Positions 7,341 through 14,670 of a DNA stretch of 15,735 bases are shown here, piece by piece. Origin of the DNA: Chloroflexota bacterium. Lineage in GTDB: Bacteria > Chloroflexota > Dehalococcoidia > Dehalococcoidales > UBA3254. A program made the translations under genes and the position numbers. How positions within the stretch are numbered: the first letter of the stretch is position 1; each line of letters begins with the position of its first letter. Location: NCBI GenBank assembly GCA_017860765.1, contig JAGDMY010000006.1, positions 1-15,735 of the forward strand, in the 5' to 3' direction. Below the pieces are notes generated by a model that was not told where the DNA came from, made no database searches, and worked only from the letters and a program-made list of their open reading frames with translations.

Positions 7341-7385
7341 GTTTTAACTCCCAATGTGCGCAGAAAAGGGCTTTTTAACCTCATA

Positions 7386-7423
7386 TCAGGCATTGACAAT
7401 TTCGATTCAGGTCATTATAATTT
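7386..7423 (+). repeat. Tandem direct repeat overlapping the -35 and -10 boxes of the rightward promoter
   Basis: TCAGGCATTGACAATTT (7386-7402) and TCAGGTCATTATAATTT (7407-7423) agree except for one inserted T and two substitutions. Their starts are 21 bp apart, about two helical turns, so a protein could bind both on the same face and cover the promoter. The match may partly reflect promoter elements, but the TCAGG(T)CATT part is not explained by them. Confidence 0.5.
7393..7421 (+). promoter_or_regulatory. Consensus sigma70 promoter of the Mo-enzyme operon
   Basis: TTGACA at 7393-7398 and TATAAT at 7416-7421 are both perfect consensus hexamers with the optimal 17-bp spacer. Transcription would start near 7428. 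A promoter this strong usually needs repression, which fits the overlapping repeats and the neighbouring IclR-type gene. Confidence 0.8.
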
Positions 7424-7450
7424 GTGTCATATTTTGATATTCCCTTTTTG

Positions 7451-7463
7451 TAATTTGAAATTA
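7451..7463. promoter_or_regulatory. 13-bp perfect palindrome, candidate operator
   Basis: TAATTTGAAATTA is a perfect dyad around a central G. It lies about 24-36 bases after the expected rightward transcription start, where a bound repressor would block elongation or initiation. IclR-family sites are often short AT-rich palindromes of this size. AT-rich sequence gives such dyads by chance fairly often, so confidence is moderate. Confidence 0.4.
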
Positions 7464-7581
7464 AGCTCTTTTTCTTTTTTATAATTCCCCATTGAATTAG
7501 ACCCGGGATACTGGAAAAACTGTCTGGCATTGTCGCTATGGATAGTCTGTAACCCAATCGTTTTCCCTGTGTGTGGAAATT

Positions 7582-7590
7582 AAAGGAGGG
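7582..7590 (+). promoter_or_regulatory. Ribosome binding site fixing the ATG at 7600
   Basis: AAAGGAGGG lies nine bases before the ATG at 7600. An in-frame GTG at 7573 lies upstream of this site and has no ribosome binding site of its own, so the ATG at 7600 is the better start. Confidence 0.85.
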
Positions 7591-7599
7591 TCAGCGGGA

Positions 7600-10278
7600 A
7601 TGGCAGTAAAGAAAAAATCGGCGACCGTTCACCGGGTTGGAAATCCAGGGTATGCAAAACTGCGGCTTAAGGAGAAAACCGTCCTCAAATCTCTCGGGCA
7701 ATGCTCGTTTACAGCCAATAGCGATCCCTCCGCCGTAGATGTCAAAGATGGCAGAATTATCCGGGTCCGTCCTCACCATTATGATGAAAAATATACCCGG
7801 GAAGAGATTAATCCCTGGAAGATTGAAAAGAACGGTCGGGTCTACGAGGTCCCTCTGAAGAATTTAATTGCCCCCTACCAGCTGGCTTACAAGAAGCGGG
7901 TTTATTCGCCCAACCGGATTAAGTATCCTTTAAAAAGAGTAGACTGGGATCCCGCTGGCGAGAGACACACCGAGAATCGGGGAAAGAGCCCATATCAGAG
8001 AATCTCCTGGGAAGAAGCCACCAGTTTGGTAGCCGCCGAAATTAAACGGGTCAGAACAGCCTACGGCCCCTACGCGGTGCTTTGCCAGGGGGATGGCCAC
8101 GGGGAAACCAAGACTATCCATGGTCCTCATGCCTGCCAGATGCTGCTCATGGAGATGATCGGAGGATATACCTTGACAGTCCGCAACCCGGATAGCTGGG
8201 AAGGATGGTACTGGGGCACCGAGCACATGTGGGGAGGCTGGCTGGACTGCGGGCATATGCGACCTACGGATAATTTGCTCAACGATATTACCCAGCATAG
8301 CGAGCTAATAGTGCACATCGGGGCTGACCTGGAGACTAATACCTGGGGGTTCGGCAGCCAGTTCCCGACCGGCATCCTGTATTACTGGACCGGGATCGGC
8401 AAGCAGCAGATATTTATCAGCCCGGACCTGAACTATGCCGCGGCCGTACATGCTGATAAATGGATTCCCATACTTCCCAATACCGACGCAGCCTTATTGC
8501 TGGCCATCGCTAATATCTGGATAAACGAGGGGACCTTTGATAAGGCCTACGTAGCTACCCATGTGGTGGGTTTTGACAAATTCTCGGACTACGTTATGGG
8601 CAGGGAAGACGGGGTGCCCAAAACAGCGGAATGGGCTTCTGCCAAATGCGGTGTGCCTGAATGGACGATAAAGGCCCTGGCCCGGGAATGGGGCCGCAAG
8701 ACAGCTTCCACCATTCATTATTACGGGGGCTCTTACATCAGGGGTCCTTACTCGCATGAACCTGCCAGGCTGGAGGCCTGTCTGCTCGGTATGCAGGGCC
8801 TGGGAAAGCCCGGCGTCCATCAATATACTAAAATCATGGGCGGAGACCATGCCCCGATGCCGGATACTCCCCGCCCGGTGAAATCGGTTGGCTCCGAATT
8901 TCAAAAAGCTATCTGGCCGGGTTTCCTGCAGTTGTTCAGCAAATCCAGGCAGCTTATCCCCAAAACCCTGGTTCATCAGGCTATTTTAAATCCACCACTG
9001 ACCTTCTGGGGCAGCACGGGCCAGTTTATCAAAACTGAAGACCAGTTCAAGAAGTACACCTATCCTATTCCTGCGGAAGAGGGTGGCTCCGAGTTCCATA
9101 TGATCTGGATGGATAATCCCTGCCGGACCACCTGCTGGAATGGAGGCTACCGCACGGTGGATGCTTTCCGCAGCCCCAAGATTGAGTGTATTGTCGTCCA
9201 GCATCCCTGGATGGAAAATGATACCGTCATGGCCGACATTATTTTGCCTACCAATACCAAATTCGAAGAGGAGGATATCGCAGAGCTGCATAAATCGCCG
9301 CTGAAGGGTCTGGCTATTGAAGAGCGGGCTATTGAACCCATCGGAGAGTCCTTGAGTGATTACGAGGCGGTCGCCGAAGTAGCCCGAAAGTTCGGCCTGT
9401 ATCAAGAATATACCCGCGGAACGACTGTCCGGGAAAAAATAAAGCTGGGCTTCGAGAATTCCGGCCTTACGGACCTTATCACCTGGGAAAAATTTAATGC
9501 AAACAAATACTTCATTACCCCCACCGCTGCGGACTGGCAAAAGGACCCTCCCGGTTTGCGGCCTTTTTACGAGGATCCCATCAAACATCCCCTGGAAACC
9601 CCTACCGGAAAGCTGGAATTCTACTCGCAGAAGCTGGCGGAGGCTTTCCCGGATGACCAGGAGAGACCTCCCTCTCCCAGATGGATTGAGAAAGGCCCCA
9701 GTCATGATGAGAGGCTTTCCAGCCCCAGGGCCCAGAAATACCCGCTCCTGCTGCTGACCAATCACCCTCGCTGGAGGACTCATGCTCAGAGCGATGATAT
9801 CAGCTGGCTGCGGGAAATCCCTACCTGCAAGGTCAAGGGTTGGGACGGATATATGTATGAGCCGGTCTGGATTCACCCGCGTGATGCCGCGGCCAGGGGG
9901 ATCCAAAGCGGAGATATCGTGAAATTATTTAATGAAAGGGGTGTGGTGCTGGGAGCGGCCATCGTCTGGGAGCGGATCATGCCCGGGGTGGTCTCCCAGG
10001 ACCACGGCGCCAGGGCAGATATGATAGCGGCGGGTCCTGAAATTTATCTTGATCGGGGAGGGGCCAATAACCTGATCTCCCCTGAAAACGGCACTTCTCA
10101 GAATTGCTGGGGTCAGGCTACCAGCGGTTATTTGCTGGAGGTGCAGAAAGTCACCATGGCAGAAATGGAAGGATGGAAGATAAAATATCCCGCGTCTTTT
10201 GCCAGAGAATACGACCCGGCGTCCGGTCTACGTTTTAACGCCTGGGTTGTTGTAGGAAAGAAGGAGGCAGGAAGATGA
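7600..10278 (+). CDS. Molybdopterin (bis-MGD) enzyme related to pyrogallol-phloroglucinol transhydroxylase large subunit
   Basis: An 892-aa member of the DMSO reductase superfamily. From memory of the Pelobacter acidigallici transhydroxylase alpha subunit (875 aa), the match runs end to end: VDVKDGRIIRVRP (46-58), RISWEEAT (134-141), NPDSWEGW (196-203), ADKWIPILPNTDAALLLAIA (285-304), ADIILPTNTKFEEEDI (545-560), TPTGKLEFYS (667-676), and the MopB C-terminal domain at about 712-852. The residues equivalent to its metal ligand Ser175, Asp174 and His144 appear as Ser199, Asp198 and His167; no Tyr matches its Tyr404. The N-terminal [4Fe-4S] motif of most relatives is absent: only Cys35 remains, as in the transhydroxylase. 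No Tat or Sec signal, so cytoplasmic. The known enzyme needs a ferredoxin-like beta subunit, not seen here; instead the stop overlaps the next flavoprotein gene. Likely a hydroxyl transfer, hydration or oxidation of an aromatic-type substrate; the exact reaction is unknown. Confidence 0.88.
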   Translation: MAVKKKSATVHRVGNPGYAKLRLKEKTVLKSLGQCSFTANSDPSAVDVKDGRIIRVRPHHYDEKYTREEINPWKIEKNGRVYEVPLKNLIAPYQLAYKKRVYSPNRIKYPLKRVDWDPAGERHTENRGKSPYQRISWEEATSLVAAEIKRVRTAYGPYAVLCQGDGHGETKTIHGPHACQMLLMEMIGGYTLTVRNPDSWEGWYWGTEHMWGGWLDCGHMRPTDNLLNDITQHSELIVHIGADLETNTWGFGSQFPTGILYYWTGIGKQQIFISPDLNYAAAVHADKWIPILPNTDAALLLAIANIWINEGTFDKAYVATHVVGFDKFSDYVMGREDGVPKTAEWASAKCGVPEWTIKALAREWGRKTASTIHYYGGSYIRGPYSHEPARLEACLLGMQGLGKPGVHQYTKIMGGDHAPMPDTPRPVKSVGSEFQKAIWPGFLQLFSKSRQLIPKTLVHQAILNPPLTFWGSTGQFIKTEDQFKKYTYPIPAEEGGSEFHMIWMDNPCRTTCWNGGYRTVDAFRSPKIECIVVQHPWMENDTVMADIILPTNTKFEEEDIAELHKSPLKGLAIEERAIEPIGESLSDYEAVAEVARKFGLYQEYTRGTTVREKIKLGFENSGLTDLITWEKFNANKYFITPTAADWQKDPPGLRPFYEDPIKHPLETPTGKLEFYSQKLAEAFPDDQERPPSPRWIEKGPSHDERLSSPRAQKYPLLLLTNHPRWRTHAQSDDISWLREIPTCKVKGWDGYMYEPVWIHPRDAAARGIQSGDIVKLFNERGVVLGAAIVWERIMPGVVSQDHGARADMIAAGPEIYLDRGGANNLISPENGTSQNCWGQATSGYLLEVQKVTMAEMEGWKIKYPASFAREYDPASGLRFNAWVVVGKKEAGR

Positions 10279-11738
10279 TTAAAGAGGAGCAACTGATAGA
10301 ATTGGTCGGCCCCGGCAACGTCAGCCATGACCCGGCCAGGCTGCAGGAATACTCCGCAGATATGAGTTTCGTAGATAAGGTCAGGCCTGAATATGTGGTT
10401 AAAGTTAAAAACCCTGAATCTATCCAGAAACTGGTGCTCCTGGCCCGGGCGACTTCCACGCCTCTGGTGCCTGTCAGCTCAGGTCCGCCCCATTTCCGCG
10501 GTGATACTGTTCCCAGCGCTGGAGGTTCCGTCATTGTGGATTTAAGCGGAATGAAAAAAATACTCTGGATCAACCGGGAGAACCGGGTAGCGATGGTTGA
10601 GCCTGGAGTTACCTTCGCTGAGCTTATACCGGCTGTGGCCAAAGCGGGATTAAGGCTGAATATGCCCTTAATGCCGCGTAAATCAAAGTCGGTCATGGGC
10701 AGCATGCTGGAAAGAGAGCCGGTCATCATGCCCATTTATCATTGGGACGTGGCAGACCCTCTGGCCTCTACCGAGGTCATTTTTGGCACCGGAGACCTTT
10801 TTCGGACCGGGTCTGCCGCCGGTCCGGGCACCCTTGAGGAACAGCGGGCGGCGGGGGGTGCCCAAAAGGAGGCGGCCGGGCCATCTTCAGCGTCCTGGTA
10901 CCGGATGATCCAGGGTTCACAGGGCACTATGGGCATCGTCACCTGGGCGGCTACCAGATGCGAGATCCTGCCCCGGCGGGAGGAGCCCTTCTTCGTTGGT
11001 TCATCCCGCTTAGACAATCTCCTGGACACCGTCCACTGGCTCATTCGGTTGAGATTGGTGAATGAATGTTTGATATTAAATAGCAGTGACTTTGCAACCC
11101 TGATGGCGGGCAAAGAGAAGCCCTTTTCCAGCCTGAAGAGCGAACTCCCCGCCTGGATACTCTTTTTCAATGTCGTGGCTTATGATTACCTGACGGAGGA
11201 AAGGTTAAAGGGACAGATGCTGGACACGCAGGACCTGCTCCAGCGGTTGAATATGAAAACCTCCCGCAGCCTGGGTGGTATCTCGGTTTTTGCATTTCTT
11301 GAGGCGGTGCGTCAGCCATCTGCAGAGCCTTACTGGAAGCTGCGACGTCAGGGAGGATGCGAGGATATCTTCTTTATTACCACTTATGATAAGCTGGCCG
11401 GAATTATTGAGGCCATGTCAGCCGCGGCGCAGAGCCGGGGATATCCCGTTTCAGAGATGGGCATTTATCTTCAACCGATTGTCCAGGGCGTTAACTGCCA
11501 CTGTGAATTCAATCTGCCCTATGATCCGGAAAACCTTCAGGACTCGCAGCGGGTGAAAGACCTGGCGGCAAGCTGCATCAAACCGTTGATGGCCCGGGGG
11601 GCTTTTTTCTCCCGTCCCTATGGTGAAGCTGCCCGGGTGGTCCTGGAGGCCGATGCCTCTGCCGTTATAGCTTTGAAAAAAGTCAAAGCCATTCTGGACC
11701 CCGCTAATATAATGAACCCCGGCAAACTCTGCTTTTAG
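10275..11738 (+). CDS. FAD-linked oxidase (GlcD/VAO-PCMH fold), first copy
   Basis: A 487-aa flavoprotein of the FAD-binding-4 (PCMH-type) family. The FAD domain spans about residues 35-235: VVKVKNPESIQKLVLLA, VPVSSGPPHFRGDTVPSAGG (66-85), IVDLSGMKKIL, VAMVEPGVTF (105-114), and MIQGSQGTMGIVTWA (211-225). The C-terminus ILDPANIMNPGKLCF (473-487) is the closing motif of glycolate oxidase/lactate dehydrogenase-type enzymes. Between residues 174 and 210 there is an Ala/Gly/Glu-rich stretch where most relatives have a short turn. Its ATG overlaps the preceding stop (ATGA at 10275), with GGAGG at 10263-10267, so it is translationally coupled to the Mo enzyme. It is followed by a CCG-domain iron-sulfur protein, the usual electron partner in anaerobic GlcD/GlcF-like pairs. 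Substrate unknown: a 2-hydroxy acid or a para-hydroxyaromatic compound are both compatible with the fold. Confidence 0.85.
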   Translation: MIKEEQLIELVGPGNVSHDPARLQEYSADMSFVDKVRPEYVVKVKNPESIQKLVLLARATSTPLVPVSSGPPHFRGDTVPSAGGSVIVDLSGMKKILWINRENRVAMVEPGVTFAELIPAVAKAGLRLNMPLMPRKSKSVMGSMLEREPVIMPIYHWDVADPLASTEVIFGTGDLFRTGSAAGPGTLEEQRAAGGAQKEAAGPSSASWYRMIQGSQGTMGIVTWAATRCEILPRREEPFFVGSSRLDNLLDTVHWLIRLRLVNECLILNSSDFATLMAGKEKPFSSLKSELPAWILFFNVVAYDYLTEERLKGQMLDTQDLLQRLNMKTSRSLGGISVFAFLEAVRQPSAEPYWKLRRQGGCEDIFFITTYDKLAGIIEAMSAAAQSRGYPVSEMGIYLQPIVQGVNCHCEFNLPYDPENLQDSQRVKDLAASCIKPLMARGAFFSRPYGEAARVVLEADASAVIALKKVKAILDPANIMNPGKLCF

Positions 11739-11768
11739 CAGAGCGAAGGACTTTAAGGAGATAGAAAG

Positions 11769-13037
11769 ATGCCGTTAGAAGATTATCGCAGTGATATGGA
11801 AACCTGTTGCCGCTGTTCAGCCTGCAAATTCATTCCCCTGGAAAAGGTTACGGGATACGATAATGTGAATGTCTGCCCCAGCATCAGCCGCTTCAATTTT
11901 CATGCCTACTCCGGTGGCGGCAGGCTGGGGTTTGGCCTGGCATTATTGCGGGGCAGGCTGGAGTATACCGATAAACTGCTGGAGGTAGTCTATAACTGCC
12001 AGGTGTGCGGGGCCTGTGATATTTCCTGCAAATATGCCATGGACATGGAGGTCCTGGAGCCCCTTTATGAAATTCGCGCCGACTGCGTCAGGAACGGGCA
12101 TACCCTGCCTGTCCTGGACAAACTGGCCGCCAGCCTGCGCCAGCAGGGGCCAATGGTGCTGGGCGCCAAGGCTAAACCCGGGGAATGGGCTGAGGGCCTT
12201 TCGGTCAAAGACTATACCCGGCAGAAAACTCAGGTGATATATCATGCGGGCTGTCTGACCCGGAACCAGGCGGACCGCTGGAAAACGGCACAGACAACCC
12301 TCTCCATCCTGCAGAAAGCGGGTGTGGATGTTGGCATAGCTAAAACCAATGAACCCTGCTGCGGGGGGCGGGCTTACCAGATGGGGTACCAGGCGGATGC
12401 CCTGGACCAGGCCAGAAGAAATCTGGAACTCTTCGCCAAAGCCGGCGCTCAGGTCCTGGTCACCGGCTGCGCCAGCTGCTATCAAGCTTTCAAGGTTTTG
12501 TACGACAAATTTGGGCTGCAGACCGGGATGCAGGTGTTGCACACCAGCCAATATTTGGCCGGGCTTATTCAAGAGGGGAAACTTAAGCCCCGCAAAAAAG
12601 TGGCCGCCAAGGTCACTTATCATGACCCCTGCTATCTGGGGCGTTTGGGAGAGCCCTTTATCCACTGGCAGGGGAAGCAGAGGGAAAAGCATATGCGCCT
12701 TTACGATCCTCCGCGGATTTTCAGGCGGGGGACCAAAGGCATATATGAACCTCCGCGGGAGATCATTCGATCGATTCCAGGGATAAAGCTGGTGGAAATG
12801 GAGAGAATCAAGGAGTATGCCTGGTGTTGCGGTGCCGGGGGAGGCGTCAAGGAATCTAACCCGGATTTCGCCCGGTGGGCGGCGGCCGAGAGAATGCGGG
12901 AAGCCGGGTCCACCGGCGCTGAAATACTGGTCACTGCCTGTTCGCGCTGTATGGACAACTTCCAGGGTGCACTTAAAGACCACCAAAACCATCTTGAGGT
13001 CTGGGATATCGTCGACTTATTAGGGAAAACGATATAA
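11769..13037 (+). CDS. GlcF/HdrD-like iron-sulfur protein with two CCG domains, first copy
   Basis: A 422-aa soluble electron carrier. The N-terminus holds a two-cluster ferredoxin-type domain: C13/C16/C19 with C36-Pro, and C77/C80/C83/C87 (CQVCGACDISC). Two complete cysteine-rich CCG domains (PF02754) follow: C162, C197-C198-G, C234/C237, and C288, C353-C354-G, C391/C394. In heterodisulfide reductase subunit B this motif binds a noncubane [4Fe-4S] cluster. The second CCG domain has 64 residues between its first Cys and the CCG, more than the usual 31-39, because of an inserted segment around 297-322. The ribosome binding site AAGGAG (11755-11760) lies eight bases before the ATG. It sits between the two flavoprotein genes, 31 bp after the first and 13 bp before the second. 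It presumably takes electrons from a flavoprotein and passes them to a quinone, ferredoxin or thiol carrier. No membrane segment is seen. Confidence 0.88.
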   Translation: MPLEDYRSDMETCCRCSACKFIPLEKVTGYDNVNVCPSISRFNFHAYSGGGRLGFGLALLRGRLEYTDKLLEVVYNCQVCGACDISCKYAMDMEVLEPLYEIRADCVRNGHTLPVLDKLAASLRQQGPMVLGAKAKPGEWAEGLSVKDYTRQKTQVIYHAGCLTRNQADRWKTAQTTLSILQKAGVDVGIAKTNEPCCGGRAYQMGYQADALDQARRNLELFAKAGAQVLVTGCASCYQAFKVLYDKFGLQTGMQVLHTSQYLAGLIQEGKLKPRKKVAAKVTYHDPCYLGRLGEPFIHWQGKQREKHMRLYDPPRIFRRGTKGIYEPPREIIRSIPGIKLVEMERIKEYAWCCGAGGGVKESNPDFARWAAAERMREAGSTGAEILVTACSRCMDNFQGALKDHQNHLEVWDIVDLLGKTI

Positions 13038-13049
13038 AAGAGGGAGTAA

Positions 13050-14600
13050 ATGGCTATGAATAGAGAGCAATACCTGGCCTTTGAGGATATTGTGGGTCCG
13101 GAAAATATCTCGGACGACCCGGTAATACTGGATGCCCTGGCCTGGAGGTCGGGCATGATGTCGCCGTCCCAGGAGTTTATCCCCCGCTATGCAGCTATGA
13201 TACTACCACGGGATACCGCGGAAGTACAGGCTATAGTGAAACTGTGTAACAAATTCAAGGTCCAGTTCAAAGCCTCCAGCACCGGCTGGGGAGTTTATTG
13301 TGATCCCAAGGGTGCGGGCGTGATTAAATTGGACTTGCGCCGCATGAATAAGATCATTGAGATCAACGAGAAGAACCTGTACGCGGTGGTGGAACCCTAT
13401 GTTATCAGCGCTCAATTGCAGGCTGAATTGATGAAAAGAGGGTTGAACTGCAATATCAACGGGGCAGGCAGCATCACTTCCGCCATGCCTCTGGCAGCCC
13501 ATGAGGGGATCGGGCATATGAGTCAAGCCTGCAGCTTTGGTGAGCGCAACCTGCTGGCAGTGGAATGGGTTACCCCCGAAGGAGATGTGGTCAAGATAGG
13601 TTCATTCGGGTCTATCGGCGAGTGGTTTTCCGGGGATGGACCGGGGCCTTCCTTGAAAGGAGTAATCCGGGGCAATGTAGTCCCCCTGGGTGGACTGGGT
13701 GTCTTTACCAAAGCAGCCACCAAGGTATACCATTGGCCGGGCCCCGCTACCCTGGCGTTGGAGGGATATTCTCCAAGCTATAACCTCCGGGAACCTCTGG
13801 CCAACTTCCTGATCCGGTTTCTCCACTTTTCAGGTGAGGAGGGCAGGGCAGCGGCCGTTCGCAAGATCGGGGAAAGCGAGATCGGTCTGGTCTTAATGGG
13901 ATTCAATGCTCAAATGGTGGCCTCCAATATTGGCACCAGCAACGAAGAAGAAGTCCAATTAGCCGAGCAATTCCTCAAAGAGGTCAAAGGGCCGGGTTTT
14001 GCTCTGGCCATCGCCGGCAACTCGCCGCGGGATTTTGATTATAAGAAGCGCGCACTGGAGCAGATCATGGAGGAGACAGGGGGCAAAGCGCTGAAATATA
14101 TCGAAGAAAATCCATCTGTAATGGGTAGCTACCTCTGGCGCTGCATCCGGGTGACCGCTTCCATCAGAGAAACCTTCAGGGCTACCGGAACTTTCGGCGG
14201 TGAGGTTTTCGGGACGGATGCCTACAACGTGCAGTCTAATTTTATCCAGCATTCGGTAAAGGATAAACAGGAATTGATAGACAGGGGCCTGATATATGCC
14301 GATAACGTAATCCCATTTACCACCTCGCTGGAACACGGCCAGCAAGGGCATTCCGAGGTCCTCATCCGCTATACTCCCAGCGCTGAGACCTGGCAGGGGG
14401 TCATGGAATATGTTGGTAAGGCCAACGAAAACGCCGTCAAAGGCCACTACGGCCTGCCCCACCACGTCTTTGGCGACCCCCAGCAGGATTTCTTCGGACC
14501 CAATATGTCTAACTATCACCTCTGGCTGCGGAAAATAAAAAAGACTTTCGATCCCAATGGGGTCTCGGAGTCTTCCAATTATATCACCGCCAAGGAGTAG
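13050..14600 (+). CDS. FAD-linked oxidase resembling 4-cresol dehydrogenase/vanillyl-alcohol oxidase flavoproteins, second copy
   Basis: A 516-aa flavoprotein with a PCMH-type FAD domain at about residues 40-230: VQAIVKLCNKFKVQFKASSTGWG (59-81), IKLDLRRMNKIIEI (92-105), YAVVEPYVISAQL (111-123), GSITSAMPLAAHEGIGH (140-156) and LGGLGVFTKAATKVY (213-227). The order and spacing of these segments recall the flavoprotein of p-cresol methylhydroxylase. The substrate cap domain follows, and the C-terminus ends KKTFDPNGVSESSNYI. The Tyr that holds FAD covalently in p-cresol methylhydroxylase is not evident in the matching region (EHGQQGHSEVLIRY), so FAD may be noncovalent. It begins 13 bp after the first CCG protein; the ribosome binding site GAGGGAG (13040-13046) fits the ATG at 13056 slightly better than that at 13050. 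It is clearly diverged from the 10275-11738 flavoprotein, so the two may act on different substrates or at successive steps. Confidence 0.82.
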   Translation: MAMNREQYLAFEDIVGPENISDDPVILDALAWRSGMMSPSQEFIPRYAAMILPRDTAEVQAIVKLCNKFKVQFKASSTGWGVYCDPKGAGVIKLDLRRMNKIIEINEKNLYAVVEPYVISAQLQAELMKRGLNCNINGAGSITSAMPLAAHEGIGHMSQACSFGERNLLAVEWVTPEGDVVKIGSFGSIGEWFSGDGPGPSLKGVIRGNVVPLGGLGVFTKAATKVYHWPGPATLALEGYSPSYNLREPLANFLIRFLHFSGEEGRAAAVRKIGESEIGLVLMGFNAQMVASNIGTSNEEEVQLAEQFLKEVKGPGFALAIAGNSPRDFDYKKRALEQIMEETGGKALKYIEENPSVMGSYLWRCIRVTASIRETFRATGTFGGEVFGTDAYNVQSNFIQHSVKDKQELIDRGLIYADNVIPFTTSLEHGQQGHSEVLIRYTPSAETWQGVMEYVGKANENAVKGHYGLPHHVFGDPQQDFFGPNMSNYHLWLRKIKKTFDPNGVSESSNYITAKE

Positions 14601-14670
14601 GCTTTTCGCCTCGGTCCCCCACCTGAACATCGGGCAATAGCCAGATCTGGCGATTGCAGGAGGTGTAACA

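Larger units (their letters stand above)
7249..7599. other. Divergent control region between the iclR-type gene and the Mo-enzyme operon
   Basis: This 351-bp stretch has no gene. It is AT-rich in its centre and holds one candidate sigma70 promoter in each direction, several dyads and repeats (listed separately), and a rightward leader of about 170 nt from the likely start of transcription near 7428 to the ATG at 7600. In the leader I see a TATAAT at 7480-7485 with a poorly spaced TTGAAA (7455-7460, 19-bp spacer), which could be a minor second promoter, and only weak pairing (GGAAAA 7513-7518 with TTTTCC 7561-7566). I recognise no known riboswitch in it. Confidence 0.7.

Noticed and set aside
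7573..7599. GTG at 7573 as start of the Mo enzyme
   Set aside because: The strong ribosome binding site at 7582-7590 lies after this GTG and is correctly spaced for the ATG at 7600.
7428..7599. Possible riboswitch, such as a Moco-binding RNA, in the leader of the Mo operon
   Set aside because: No stable multi-stem structure or known conserved core is seen; only weak A/U-rich pairing is present.
8986..9906. Open frame of 306 codons on the minus strand
   Set aside because: Lies entirely within the Mo enzyme gene, which matches its family over this whole stretch.
11943..12992. Open frame of 349 codons on the minus strand
   Set aside because: Antisense to the first CCG protein, whose cysteine motifs are complete; the reverse translation has no motif.
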